A DNA stretch of 23,237 nucleotides, from NCBI GenBank assembly GCA_964588175.1, contig CAZPNW010000042.1, forward strand, positions 1 through 23,237, written 5' to 3'. This DNA comes from JBAZTA01 sp964588175. GTDB taxonomy: Bacteria > Omnitrophota > Gorgyraeia > Gygaellales > Profunditerraquicolaceae. The translations under genes were made by a program, and so were the position numbers. Under the pieces are notes generated by a model. That model made no database searches and had not been told where the DNA came from. It saw nothing but the letters and a program-made list of their open reading frames with translations. This document shows, piece after piece, positions 7,803 to 15,680 of this stretch; position 1 is the stretch's first letter, and every line of letters starts with the position of its first letter.

Positions 7803-8288
7803 TTATTTGCTTTGGAAGGATCTTTTAAAAGCGTAGAACAGTAAAACGAAAACTAAAGAAAAGATTCCGGCGAGGATCTTTCTTCTTCTCACGAGTTGGA
7901 TAACTGGATTTCCCCGTGCCACTTTCTTTATTACGCAGGCGTGAATATCCAAATCTCCCCCGTGTTCCAGGCAGCTGCGATGGAACGTCCCGGAAACTTC
8001 TACAATATCCCCCTTATTATGGTAATCACCGCTATAAAGGATATCTTTAACCATGTTTTTTGGAGCCCAGATACCGATTGCAATTGAGCCGTCATTCACA
8101 TGCAACCACACATAGTCATCCCGGGCCATTAGTTCACCGATAACTTCACCCTTATAGCTAACAGTTGTCCCATCATATTGTTTAGCATTATTCAACAAAT
8201 CCAAACTCGTAGACACCTGGGCGTAACAATGAGAACCGCGGAAGACCGATACCCAACACAACATCAAGCAAAAGAAAAGCCTTCTCAC
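7803..8288 (-). CDS. Exported OB-fold-like protein with C-terminal membrane helix
   Basis: This 161-aa protein has a signal peptide (cleavage likely after CYA, residue 23) and a helix at about 137-155 followed by a basic tail. In between, alternating beta-like segments resemble a small OB-fold: TVSYKGEVIGEL, DGSIAIGIWAP, GDIVEVSGTFHR and LDIHACVIKKV. Cys106 and Cys118 could form a periplasmic disulfide. It starts with GTG, and this codon overlaps the trkH stop as GTGA, so it is translated with TrkH and may help assemble or tune the transporter; that is inference from coupling only. I recognise no specific named family. Confidence 0.6.
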   Translation of the reverse strand: MRRLFFCLMLCWVSVFRGSHCYAQVSTSLDLLNNAKQYDGTTVSYKGEVIGELMARDDYVWLHVNDGSIAIGIWAPKNMVKDILYSGDYHNKGDIVEVSGTFHRSCLEHGGDLDIHACVIKKVARGNPVIQLVRRRKILAGIFSLVFVLLFYAFKRSFQSK

Positions 8289-9796
8289 TTATACCTGCCT
8301 TTCACAAATGCTACAAAAAAACCAACCAGGGCAAAAACAGACAATAACTCCAGCCTGCCTGCCCACATCTCGATTATATAGGTAATTTTCAATATCATCG
8401 GCATACTTGTATCGGTTATACCGCAGGAAAGCCCGACATTACCGGCAGCGGAGGTCGATTCGAAAAGAGCTTCCAAAAAAGGATATCCCAACGCTACGCC
8501 TATAAGCGTGCCCAATCCATAGAGGAGAAAATACCCGAAAGTGACGGTCAGGACCGCCCGCACTTGTATATCCTCAATGAACATTGTTTTTATATGATGG
8601 AATTTCTGCACGACGACCGCGTTTGGTGAAAGCAAGATCCTTTTAATATCCTGCCTGAACGCTTTAAAGATAATGCCTACGCGCAGCATTTTAATACCAC
8701 CGGCCGTAGAGCAAGCGCAGCCTCCCAGAGCCATGGCAATGATTATCCCTGTTAATGCCAAATCTCCCCATTCCTTAATAAACTGCTGCGCGTATATGGT
8801 CATATAACCGGTAGTGGTCTGCCCTGAAATAACCTGAAAGAAGCCCTTACGGAACAAAATCATGCCATCCGTATAAACACCCAACTTTTTCAAACCAGCC
8901 ATCGAGATCAAAGTAACGATCATAACGACAAACAAGAGCGTGCGGGCCTCGATATTTTTCCCTATTTCTTTAAAATTCCCTGTCCATATCTGATAATGCA
9001 AATTAAAATTAAACGAGCCGATAACCATAAAGAAAATTATGACAATTTCATAGAGCAAGCTGTGATAATAAAGGATATTCGGGGATTGCGGGGAAAAACC
9101 CGCGGTATCAAATCCGGCCATAAAAATGCAGGCGCCGTGCAGAAAAGCGCTTTGCGGCCTTAATCCTATAGACATTCCGATGAGCCCCAAAATAACGGTA
9201 CCGAGTACCAAATACACTATACTGATCACCCAAATAAAACGCGCCGTATGTATAACGTTGGGGACTAGTTTCTCATCGCGCCCCTCTCCTATATACAGAT
9301 TAAAAGACCCGCTGGTGCCCCCCACCAGGAAAGAAATCGCAATAATAGCGATCCCCTGCCCTCCCAGAAAAGGCCCAAAGTGACGCCATAAATTATGAGT
9401 CCAGGAAAGATGATCCAAGTCTTGCACCAGAGTCAATCCGGTCGTGGTAAACCCTGACATGGTTTCAAAACAGGCATCAAGGAATGATTTATAGTGGCCG
9501 CTCAATAACAATGGTATTGCGGAGAGCGCCATAGCGGCCAGCCATGAAAGAGCAATGACAACCATTGCCGGGCCGGCATGTAACTCTTTATCAGTTTTAC
9601 ATATCCAGCTTAAAGCTAAACCGATGAATATCGCGATATTAGCGCTTATCAAGAAATCAAAGGCAGGGCCGGGCTCTCTCAATAAAACAAGCCCCGCCAT
9701 AAACGGCAGGAACATGGTAAGGCCGATACCAAGAATGATCCTTCCCAAATAATAGCCGATGTTCTTAATATCGCTCAAATGAGGCTTCAGTATCAT
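8285..9796 (-). CDS. trkH: TrkH/KtrB-family potassium uptake protein
   Basis: This 503-aa inner-membrane protein is the ion-conducting subunit of a Trk-type potassium transporter. The four pore loops of the family are all present: GFTTTGLT (115-122), GFDTAGFS (228-235), GQTTTGYM (325-332) and AAGNVGLS (450-457), each with the filter glycine. The family loop GGCACSTAGGIKMLR starts at 358. Length fits TrkH (about 483-500 aa). No trkA/ktrA gating subunit is found in the window; one would be expected elsewhere. The ATG overlaps the stop of a 43-aa microprotein gene and its own stop overlaps the OB-fold gene, forming a three-gene coupled unit just downstream of a KdpDE-like pair. Confidence 0.93.
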   Translation of the reverse strand: MILKPHLSDIKNIGYYLGRIILGIGLTMFLPFMAGLVLLREPGPAFDFLISANIAIFIGLALSWICKTDKELHAGPAMVVIALSWLAAMALSAIPLLLSGHYKSFLDACFETMSGFTTTGLTLVQDLDHLSWTHNLWRHFGPFLGGQGIAIIAISFLVGGTSGSFNLYIGEGRDEKLVPNVIHTARFIWVISIVYLVLGTVILGLIGMSIGLRPQSAFLHGACIFMAGFDTAGFSPQSPNILYYHSLLYEIVIIFFMVIGSFNFNLHYQIWTGNFKEIGKNIEARTLLFVVMIVTLISMAGLKKLGVYTDGMILFRKGFFQVISGQTTTGYMTIYAQQFIKEWGDLALTGIIIAMALGGCACSTAGGIKMLRVGIIFKAFRQDIKRILLSPNAVVVQKFHHIKTMFIEDIQVRAVLTVTFGYFLLYGLGTLIGVALGYPFLEALFESTSAAGNVGLSCGITDTSMPMILKITYIIEMWAGRLELLSVFALVGFFVAFVKGRYK

Positions 9797-9924
9797 CGTA
9801 AATATTGAATTACTGAGGCAAAAAGTAAACCTGCAGCGATGATCACCATTGCATACACCGCTTCCCAGAATATCCCCAGGATAACAGTAAATAATCCGCT
9901 GATTTTCTTCTTTAAATTAAGCAT
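9793..9924 (-). CDS. 43-aa single-pass membrane microprotein upstream of trkH
   Basis: This short ORF starts MLNLKKKISGLF and continues with a hydrophobic stretch to residue 39, ending YLR. A basic N-terminus plus one membrane helix suggests a small inner-membrane protein with its N-terminus in the cytoplasm. Its TGA stop overlaps the trkH ATG (ATGA), the usual sign of translational coupling. The Shine-Dalgarno match is weak (TTGGA, 10-12 nt upstream). By analogy with KdpF, a 29-aa stabilising subunit of Kdp, it could be an accessory peptide of TrkH; sequence similarity to KdpF is not evident. It could also be a leader peptide. Confidence 0.5.
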   Translation of the reverse strand: MLNLKKKISGLFTVILGIFWEAVYAMVIIAAGLLFASVIQYLR

Positions 9925-9955
9925 TTTTGAGCATCCAAGGCGTAAACATGAAAAT

Positions 9956-9978
9956 GCCAGAGAATAAAACACTCTGGC
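9956..9978. repeat. 7-bp inverted repeat between kdpE-like and the trkH unit
   Basis: GCCAGAG and CTCTGGC are separated by 9 bp. On the minus strand the hairpin is followed by ATTTTC rather than a clean U-run, so a strong intrinsic terminator is doubtful. It could be a weak terminator of the kdpDE-like unit or part of the trkH leader. Confidence 0.4.
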
Positions 9979-10050
9979 TCTTTATAAGATCGAACTAATA
10001 ATTGTATTTATTCTAAGAGATTACGATACGCTTGACTGACAAGGAAGGCA

Positions 10051-10069
10051 AGTCAAAAAAAGGTCAAAA
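10051..10069 (-). promoter_or_regulatory. Candidate KdpE binding site: direct repeat at 11-bp spacing
   Basis: On the minus strand TTTTGACC and TTTTGACT occur with their starts exactly 11 bp apart (rc at 10062-10069 and 10051-10058), one helical turn, as expected for an OmpR/PhoB-type dimer. The site lies just after the kdpE-like stop and about 130-145 bp before the 43-aa ORF and trkH. I could not place a confident promoter between it and the ORF. The link to this regulator is inference. Confidence 0.35.
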
Positions 10070-10076
10070 CGGGGAG

Positions 10077-10778
10077 TTAATCGTCAGAACGTAAACGGTA
10101 GCCTACGCCTGGTTCTGTAAGGATGTAAGTCGGCCGATCGGGGTTGGGTTCTATTTTACTACGCAAATTACTCATTGTTACACGCAAAAGGTGTAAAATG
10201 CCTTCGTAATCTTCTGTCTTATCCCAAATCTCACGCAAAATCAGTTTATGCGTCAACACTTTCCCTGCATTCCAAAGCAGAAGCTTGAGGATGTCATATT
10301 CGGTAGGAGACAAATTGATCACAGTATCTTCAACTGTTACCCGGCGGCAGGTAATATCCATAACAAGTTTACCGCAAGAGACGATCTCCTCTTTTTCCAA
10401 AGGCAAAAGCCGCCTCATAACCGCCTTCATGCGCGCCAGCAATTCTTCGAGAGAAAAAGGCTTGGTAAGATAGTCATCCGCCCCCGCGTCAAGGGCAGCG
10501 ACCTTCTCAAGCGGATCATCCCGTACCGATAAAATAATTATCGGGATCTTTGTCCGTTTACGGATCTTTATAATAACGTCTCTCCCCTCCATATCAGGAA
10601 GCCCCAGATCAAGAATAATGGCATCCGGATGCGCGCTTACCGACTCTGTTAAAGCTTCTTTGCCTTTTGTTGCTTCAAATACGCTGTAACCGTACGCCGC
10701 AAGAGATGTCTTAAGAAAATCACGTATGGATTTTTCGTCGTCCACCACAAGGATCCTTAAATTATTCTGTTCTGCCAT
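10077..10778 (-). CDS. KdpE-like OmpR-family response regulator
   Basis: This 233-aa protein has a receiver domain (1-120) with acidic pocket Asp13/Asp14, phospho-acceptor Asp57 (AIILDLGLPD), Ser84 and Lys106 (DDYLTKPFS). It is followed by a winged-helix DNA-binding domain (about 130-230) ending TYILTEPGVGYRLRSDD, the KdpE-type form of the C-terminal hairpin. The segment LSPTEYDILKLLLWNAGKVLTHKLILREIW is also KdpE-like. It starts 8 nt after the sensor kinase stop with AAAGG before the ATG. Known KdpE proteins activate kdpFABC at low potassium; there is no kdpFABC here, so the neighbouring trkH unit is the probable target. Confidence 0.85.
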   Translation of the reverse strand: MAEQNNLRILVVDDEKSIRDFLKTSLAAYGYSVFEATKGKEALTESVSAHPDAIILDLGLPDMEGRDVIIKIRKRTKIPIIILSVRDDPLEKVAALDAGADDYLTKPFSLEELLARMKAVMRRLLPLEKEEIVSCGKLVMDITCRRVTVEDTVINLSPTEYDILKLLLWNAGKVLTHKLILREIWDKTEDYEGILHLLRVTMSNLRSKIEPNPDRPTYILTEPGVGYRLRSDD

Positions 10779-10786
10779 TATTACCT

Positions 10787-11818
10787 TTACTCCAACGGTA
10801 GTTCAATAATGAACGTGGAACCTTTGCCGAAGATACTTTCCGCGCGGACATGGCCGCCGTGCGCCTCAATGATATTTTTTGAAATACTTAAGCCCAAACC
10901 GGTTCCCGGGACATTTCGGACACTCCCTGCCCGATAAAACTTGTCAAAGATCCTCCCCAGGTCTTCCTTAGGGATCCCATCACCGTGATCCCGGACAGAA
11001 ATGCGCGCCATTTTATCTGCGCACAAAATCTCGATCTCAATCGAAGAGTCATCCGGCGAATACTTTAAAGCATTATCCATAACATTCGAGAACGCCTTAA
11101 GCATATACGGGAAATCGACAGCTACTTCGGGAGTGCCCTGCGGGATATTTATTTTTACGTTCCGGCTGCCTATCTTATCATTGAGCTGTTCAAGAGACGC
11201 GCCGATGAAATCCCTCAGATCACACGGCTTTTTAGAGATCCGCAATACGCCTGATTCTGACCTCGTCATATCTAAAAGATTGTTAACAATACGATTGAGC
11301 CTCGCGGATTCACCGTAAGCTGTTTGTAAAAGACCGGTTTTTTGCCGCTCGTCAAGCTTTGAGTTACTGTCCAAAAGAGCGCTTAAAGCCCCGGTGATCG
11401 AAACAAGCGGTGTTTTTAGATCATGGGAGATCGAGCTTAGCAGCGCTGAATGAAGCTTGTCTGTCTGACGCTGGATGATCTGCGCCCTGACCTTGGAAGC
11501 CAGCGTGCTTACGATAAAACCAACGGTTAAAAAAGCCGCAAAGGTAAAAAGATACTCAAAATCATGCACATTCAAAGTAAGGTACGGCGGGACCAAAAAG
11601 AAGTCGAACGCGAGGACGCTTAATACCGAGGTGACGATCGCCGGCCCCTGGCCCCAGCGGATCGCGGCTATTACGACGGCCAGAAGATAAAACATCACGA
11701 TATTTGCCGGCTCAAGCCTTCTTTTGAGGAATTCACCCAACAAAGTCATGATGAGAACAAGCCCTGCGCTTATCAGGTAGGGATAGATTTCTTTCCGTGG
11801 CACCTTTATCTTTTGCAT
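10787..11818 (-). CDS. Truncated KdpD-like sensor histidine kinase (DUF4118 + HisKA + HATPase)
   Basis: I chose the ATG at 11818 (343 aa), preceded by GGAG nine bases upstream. An in-frame ATG at 11839 would add seven residues but lies directly against a probable -10 box. Using the longer numbering, residues 20-113 hold four membrane helices of the KdpD DUF4118 type (LEPANIVMFYLLAVVIAAI, VLAFDFFLVPPYLTL). Then come HisKA with SSISHDLKTPL (His139) and an ATPase domain with Asn256, DHGDGIP and GTGLGL. The KdpD and USP-like cytoplasmic domains found before the helices in E. coli KdpD (about 894 aa) are missing, so sensing must use the short membrane module. It pairs with the KdpE-like gene next to it. 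Confidence 0.85.
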   Translation of the reverse strand: MQKIKVPRKEIYPYLISAGLVLIMTLLGEFLKRRLEPANIVMFYLLAVVIAAIRWGQGPAIVTSVLSVLAFDFFLVPPYLTLNVHDFEYLFTFAAFLTVGFIVSTLASKVRAQIIQRQTDKLHSALLSSISHDLKTPLVSITGALSALLDSNSKLDERQKTGLLQTAYGESARLNRIVNNLLDMTRSESGVLRISKKPCDLRDFIGASLEQLNDKIGSRNVKINIPQGTPEVAVDFPYMLKAFSNVMDNALKYSPDDSSIEIEILCADKMARISVRDHGDGIPKEDLGRIFDKFYRAGSVRNVPGTGLGLSISKNIIEAHGGHVRAESIFGKGSTFIIELPLE

Positions 11819-11829
11819 AAAAAATAGCT

Positions 11830-11851
11830 CCGTGGTCATATTGTACCACGG
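11830..11851. repeat. Perfect 7-bp palindrome over the kdpD-like promoter (operator or terminator)
   Basis: CCGTGGT and ACCACGG flank an 8-bp centre that contains most of the -10 box and an ATG. For transcripts arriving from arsC, the minus-strand hairpin is followed by AGCTATTTTTT, so it could end the pst-phoU-arsC mRNA. As DNA it could be an operator. The 3' arm touches the GGAG ribosome binding site of the kinase. Confidence 0.45.
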
Positions 11852-11867
11852 TCATGCTCAAGCTCAA
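11840..11867 (-). promoter_or_regulatory. Probable promoter of the kdpDE-like pair
   Basis: On the minus strand TTGAGC (rc at 11862-11867), a 16-bp spacer and TACAAT (rc at 11840-11845) make a reasonable sigma70-type promoter. Transcription would start near 11833. This supports the internal ATG at 11818 as the real kinase start, because the ATG at 11839 would be upstream of the transcript. Confidence 0.45.
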
Positions 11868-11904
11868 GGAAATAAAGGCACCGGATAAATAATGAAACCC
11901 GCAT

Positions 11905-12339
11905 TTAAGATACTGATCTTAACCATGAATCGATCCTTTGTTTAATATTATCCCTGACAGAGCGCGTTCTCTCCAATTTTTCTTCCCTGCTTCCTTCAAA
12001 GCTTGCAGGGTCATCAAAACTCCAATGGATCCTTACCGTGACGGCAGTGCCAGGAAACACCGGACACTTTTGCGCCTGAGATTCATCACAAACTGTAATT
12101 ACATAATCATACCGCTTGCCTTGTTTATAGAAATCAAAAACGCTTTTGGTTTTATTCTGAGAGATATCAATCCCTATCTCCCGCATAACTTCGATAACCA
12201 GTGGATTAAGCTTACCCGGTTCAAGGCCGGCGCTTTCAACTTCAAACCGGTCGCCAGCCTCTTGTTTTAAGAATGATTCTGCCATCTGACTGCGCGCAGA
12301 ATTATGCACGCACACGAACAGGACTTTTTGCTTATCCAT
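11905..12339 (-). CDS. arsC: ArsC-type arsenate reductase (low-molecular-weight phosphatase fold)
   Basis: This 144-aa cytoplasmic enzyme reduces arsenate to arsenite using a cysteine relay and thioredoxin. The phosphatase-loop motif CVHNSARS holds nucleophile Cys10. Relay cysteines Cys84 and Cys92 lie in VCDESQAQKCPVFPG, closely matching the Cys10/82/89 arrangement of the Bacillus/Staphylococcus enzyme. Length is typical. It starts 19 nt after the phoU stop with AAGGAGC before the ATG, so it is the last gene of the pst-phoU unit. Arsenate enters through phosphate transporters, which makes induction with Pst sensible. No arsB or acr3 efflux gene is in the window. Confidence 0.92.
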   Translation of the reverse strand: MDKQKVLFVCVHNSARSQMAESFLKQEAGDRFEVESAGLEPGKLNPLVIEVMREIGIDISQNKTKSVFDFYKQGKRYDYVITVCDESQAQKCPVFPGTAVTVRIHWSFDDPASFEGSREEKLERTRSVRDNIKQRIDSWLRSVS

Positions 12340-12358
12340 ATTTTTGCTCCTTACATTA

Positions 12359-13024
12359 TTATAACCGCTCAGGATGATGTTTTACCACATCAGCCTTGAC
12401 CATATAAATGATATCTTCGGCAATGTTAGTCGCATGGTCACAGATCCTTTCGAGATGCCGGGAGATCAAAAGCAGCGGGACCGCGCGAGAAGCAGTTGAC
12501 GGGTCTTTACTCATATAATCATCAATCAATTCTTTTTGGACCAGATTACGCAATTTATCGGCTTCGTTATCGCGCAAGATCACGCTGCAAGCCAATTCCG
12601 AGTTTTTATTCACAAAAGCGTCTAACGCGTCTTTGATCATTTTCTGTGAAAGATCGCTTAATTTAGGGATATCGATAAGAGGCTTAAGCAGAGGTTTACC
12701 CACGAGGTCCTGGACGCGCTGAGCGATATCTACCGCCAGATCAGCTATCCTCTCTAAATCTGTAGAGATCTTCATCGACATTGTAATGAACCGCAGGTCG
12801 ATCGCCATGGGCTGCCTGAGCGCCAGGAGATCAAGGCAGCGTTCATCGACCCCATTCTCCATCTCATCAACGATCTTATCTTCTCCGATAACCGTATTGA
12901 TCTTTTCTATATTGAGCTCTTTTAACGCTTCCACAGAATCAAAGATCATCGACTCGACAAAAGTGCCCATTTTAAGCAGCTGTTGCTTTAAATCCGTTAA
13001 TTCCTGGTCTAAATGCCTCTCCAT
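12359..13024 (-). CDS. phoU: PhoU phosphate-signalling protein
   Basis: This 221-aa all-helical protein has two PhoU repeats. The metal-binding E/DxxxD-type motifs appear as DLERIADLAVDIA in the first repeat and LERICDHATNIAEDIIYM in the second. The N-terminal start MERHLDQELTDLKQQLLKMG is typical. PhoU links the Pst transporter to the PhoR kinase and keeps the regulon off when phosphate is ample. Its place after pstB and before arsC, with GAGGGTGG before the ATG, fits a pstSCAB-phoU operon. Confidence 0.94.
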   Translation of the reverse strand: MERHLDQELTDLKQQLLKMGTFVESMIFDSVEALKELNIEKINTVIGEDKIVDEMENGVDERCLDLLALRQPMAIDLRFITMSMKISTDLERIADLAVDIAQRVQDLVGKPLLKPLIDIPKLSDLSQKMIKDALDAFVNKNSELACSVILRDNEADKLRNLVQKELIDDYMSKDPSTASRAVPLLLISRHLERICDHATNIAEDIIYMVKADVVKHHPERL

Positions 13025-13054
13025 TGTACCACCCTCTCTTGTTTATGTTTATAC

Positions 13055-13076
13055 CCGGCCATAATGGATTGGCCGG
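13055..13076. repeat. Hairpin between pstB and phoU
   Basis: CCGGCCA (13055-13061) and TGGCCGG (13070-13076) form a perfect 7-bp stem with an 8-nt loop in the 67-nt gap between pstB and phoU. No U-run follows on the transcribed strand, so an mRNA-stability or processing role is more likely than termination. Confidence 0.45.
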
Positions 13077-13091
13077 TATGGCGTTTCTCGC

Positions 13092-13853
13092 CTAACCGAA
13101 CCTCCCGGTAATGTAAGCCTCGGTTTTAGGATCTTGAGGCTTAGTAAAGATATCCTGTGTCTTGCCGAATTCGATGAGTTCTCCGAGCAGAAAGAACGCG
13201 GTATAATCTGATACCCGTGCCGCCTGCTGCATATTATGCGTAACAATGATAATAGTATACTCTTTTTTGAGCTCAGTGATAAGTTCTTCAATTTTAGCGG
13301 TAGATATCGGGTCAAGGCTGGCGCAGGGTTCATCAAAAAGGATCACTTCAGACTCAACCGCAAGACACCGGGCGATGCATAAACGCTGCTGCTGGCCGCC
13401 GGAAAGCTTTAAAGCGCTTTCATGGAGCCTGTCTTTAACTTCCATCCACAGCGCAGCCTTCTTGAGGGCCCATTCAACTTTCCCCTCGATAAAAACCCGG
13501 TCTTTGGCTCCGTTGACTTTCAGCCCATAGCTTATATTATCAAATATACTTTTCGGGAAAGGATTAGGCTTTTGAAAAACCATACCCACGCGCTTTCTAA
13601 TATCCACGGCATCCATAGCAGCATCAAAAATATCCTTCTCATCAAGATAGATATTCCCTTTCACTATCGAACCGGGAACGAGCTCGTTCATACGGTTCAA
13701 CAAGCGTATAAATGTTGATTTTCCGCACCCCGAAGGGCCAATGATAGCTGTTACCTGGTTTTCATAAATATCCATACTGATGTTCTTCAACGCCTGAGTT
13801 TTAGAATAGTAGAAATCGACACCGGCGGCTTTGATCTTTATTGTATTATCCAT
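13092..13853 (-). CDS. pstB: Phosphate ABC transporter ATP-binding protein PstB
   Basis: This 253-aa ATPase powers phosphate import. Walker A is GPSGCGKS (39-46), followed by the PstB-type Q-loop FQKPNPFPKSIFDN, the signature LSGGQQQRLCIARCL (from 150), Walker B ILFDEP (171-176) and the switch histidine in VTHNMQQAARVSD. Length is normal for PstB (about 250-260 aa). The ATG lies inside the 3' end of pstA with an 8-bp overlap, indicating coupled translation. The D-loop reads CASLDP, a small change from the common CSALDP. Confidence 0.96.
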   Translation of the reverse strand: MDNTIKIKAAGVDFYYSKTQALKNISMDIYENQVTAIIGPSGCGKSTFIRLLNRMNELVPGSIVKGNIYLDEKDIFDAAMDAVDIRKRVGMVFQKPNPFPKSIFDNISYGLKVNGAKDRVFIEGKVEWALKKAALWMEVKDRLHESALKLSGGQQQRLCIARCLAVESEVILFDEPCASLDPISTAKIEELITELKKEYTIIIVTHNMQQAARVSDYTAFFLLGELIEFGKTQDIFTKPQDPKTEAYITGRFG

Positions 13854-14694
13854 TCATGCCTCTCTGTCTTTGACGAATATAAATAGCTATCCCTGAGATC
13901 AGTAATACCATAAATAAAAGGATCAGGCTACACCCATACGCAATGGCTTTTTGCTTATCCGGATGAGCCCCTTCGGTCATTAACGCGTAAATATGGTACG
14001 GCAATGCCATAACTTCATTAAAAACACTTTTCGGATAACCGCGCTTATAAAAAGCTGCCGCGGTAAAAAGGATAGGCGCGGTTTCACCTGCTACCCTGCC
14101 GATGCTTAAGATAACACCGGTAAGTATTCCGGGAAGCGCTGTAGGCAAAACAATTCTCTTGATCGTCTCCCATTTACTGGCGCCAAGCGCAAGGGATGCC
14201 TCGCGGATTGATTGCGGTACGGCGATGAGTGCTTCCTGGGAAGCCGAAATGATCAAAGGAAGCACGAGTATCCCCAGCGTAAGGCTCCCTGAAAGTATAG
14301 ACACTCCAAAGCCGAAGAATTTGACGAATACCGCCAAGCCAAAAAGGCCAAAAACAACCGAAGGGACTCCCGCGAGATTATTGATGCTGATACGGATAAT
14401 ATTAACTACGATGCTTTTAGGCGAGTATTCACACAGGTATATCGCGCAGGCAAGGCCTAAAGGCACGGCAAAAAGCATGGAGCCTAATGTCAAATAGAGC
14501 GTCCCTACGATAACAGGAGCAACGCCTCCCTCAGTCATGGCATTACGCGGAGGCAGAGTAAAGAATTCCCACGACATCACCTGGATGCCCCTTGAAAAAA
14601 TAAAATAAATAATTATCCCTAAGAAAAATAATGTTGCCAGGATACTAAGAAACAGGGAGAATAAGCCTAAATTCTGAACAATATTCTTTCTCAT
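13846..14694 (-). CDS. pstA: Phosphate ABC transporter permease PstA
   Basis: This 282-aa inner-membrane permease has six predicted helices. The coupling-loop region reads VPQSIREASLALGASKWETIKR (about 157-178), the EAA-type motif that meets PstB. Other PstA-like stretches are SINNLAGVPSVVFGLFGLAVFV and GRVAGETAPILFTAA. It follows pstC after 58 nt and overlaps pstB by 8 bp. The ribosome-binding match is weak. Confidence 0.95.
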   Translation of the reverse strand: MRKNIVQNLGLFSLFLSILATLFFLGIIIYFIFSRGIQVMSWEFFTLPPRNAMTEGGVAPVIVGTLYLTLGSMLFAVPLGLACAIYLCEYSPKSIVVNIIRISINNLAGVPSVVFGLFGLAVFVKFFGFGVSILSGSLTLGILVLPLIISASQEALIAVPQSIREASLALGASKWETIKRIVLPTALPGILTGVILSIGRVAGETAPILFTAAAFYKRGYPKSVFNEVMALPYHIYALMTEGAHPDKQKAIAYGCSLILLFMVLLISGIAIYIRQRQRGMNG

Positions 14695-14752
14695 TCTTTA
14701 ACTCATTTCACTCGCTTTCGATAATGGTGAGCAAACGCAGTGCGTCGAACCA

Positions 14753-15640
14753 TCATCCGCTTAACCCTAATTTTATCCTGAACTTGCGCGAAACGATCTC
14801 AGCGACAATATTAAACACAAAAGTGATCAAAAATAGTATAAGCGCGATCGCGAAAAGAGCGTGATAATGATCTCCTCCCATCGGCGCTTCGCCCATCTCG
14901 GCGGCAATTGCCGCGGTCATCGGGCGTACCGGGACTAAAAATGAAAACGGAATGACCGCTGCGCCTCCTGCGACCATCAATACGGTCATGGTTTCACCGA
15001 TCGCGCGGCTCATCCCTAAGATAATCGCCGTCGCAATACCCGATCCCGCCGCGGGAATCACTACCTGCGTTAATGTTTGCCAGCGGTTGGCTCCTATGGC
15101 AAAGGAAGCCTCCCGAAAAGAACGCGGCACATAACTTAAGGCATCCTCGGCAATACTGCAAACGCTCGGCGTCGCCATAAGCCCGAGGATAAAACTGGCG
15201 TTCAGCGCCGTCATACCTGTGGGAAGATTAAATGTTTTCTGCAGGAAAGGAGTAACGACAACCATTCCGAAAAACCCGAAAACAACCGAGGGGATACTCG
15301 CCAGCAGTTCAATGATCGGCTTTAAAAACTGCCTTTGTTTAAAACCGGCGATCTCATTGAGATACAAAGCACTGCCTATCCCTAAAGGGACACAAACAAT
15401 TACTGCTCCCAAAGTAACCAGGATCGAAGCTAAAATCAACGGGAGTATCCCAAACTCAGGAGGGTTGTACGTCGGATACCAATACTTACCAAAAATAAAA
15501 TCGTTAACACTCACTTTCGAGAAAATAGGAAGGCTTTCCTTAAAAAGAACGATCACTATTCCGACTAAGAAGAATAATGACGAAAAAGCCAGTATCGTGA
15601 ATATCCACTTATATATCTTTTCTTTTATACGCACGAACAT
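14753..15640 (-). CDS. pstC: Phosphate ABC transporter permease PstC
   Basis: This 295-aa permease partners with PstA. Six helices are visible. The coupling motif is VPRSFREASFAIGANRWQTL, and typical PstC segments include LLASIPSVVFGFFGMVVV and GMSRAIGETMTVLMVAGGAA. It is separated from pstS by 149 nt that contain two hairpins, which may lower its expression relative to the binding protein. Confidence 0.95.
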   Translation of the reverse strand: MFVRIKEKIYKWIFTILAFSSLFFLVGIVIVLFKESLPIFSKVSVNDFIFGKYWYPTYNPPEFGILPLILASILVTLGAVIVCVPLGIGSALYLNEIAGFKQRQFLKPIIELLASIPSVVFGFFGMVVVTPFLQKTFNLPTGMTALNASFILGLMATPSVCSIAEDALSYVPRSFREASFAIGANRWQTLTQVVIPAAGSGIATAIILGMSRAIGETMTVLMVAGGAAVIPFSFLVPVRPMTAAIAAEMGEAPMGGDHYHALFAIALILFLITFVFNIVAEIVSRKFRIKLGLSG

Positions 15641-15680
15641 ATTTAATCCGCCGGGTTATAGAAACCTTGACTCATGAGTG

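Noticed and set aside
9956..9978. Hairpin before the trkH unit as a strong intrinsic terminator
   Set aside because: The stem is only 7 bp and neither strand has a proper T-run after it; recorded only as an inverted repeat.
6292..12339. An arsenic-resistance operon formed by the ArsR gene and arsC
   Set aside because: The two genes are more than 5 kb apart in separate operons, and the ArsR lacks the cysteines needed to sense arsenite.
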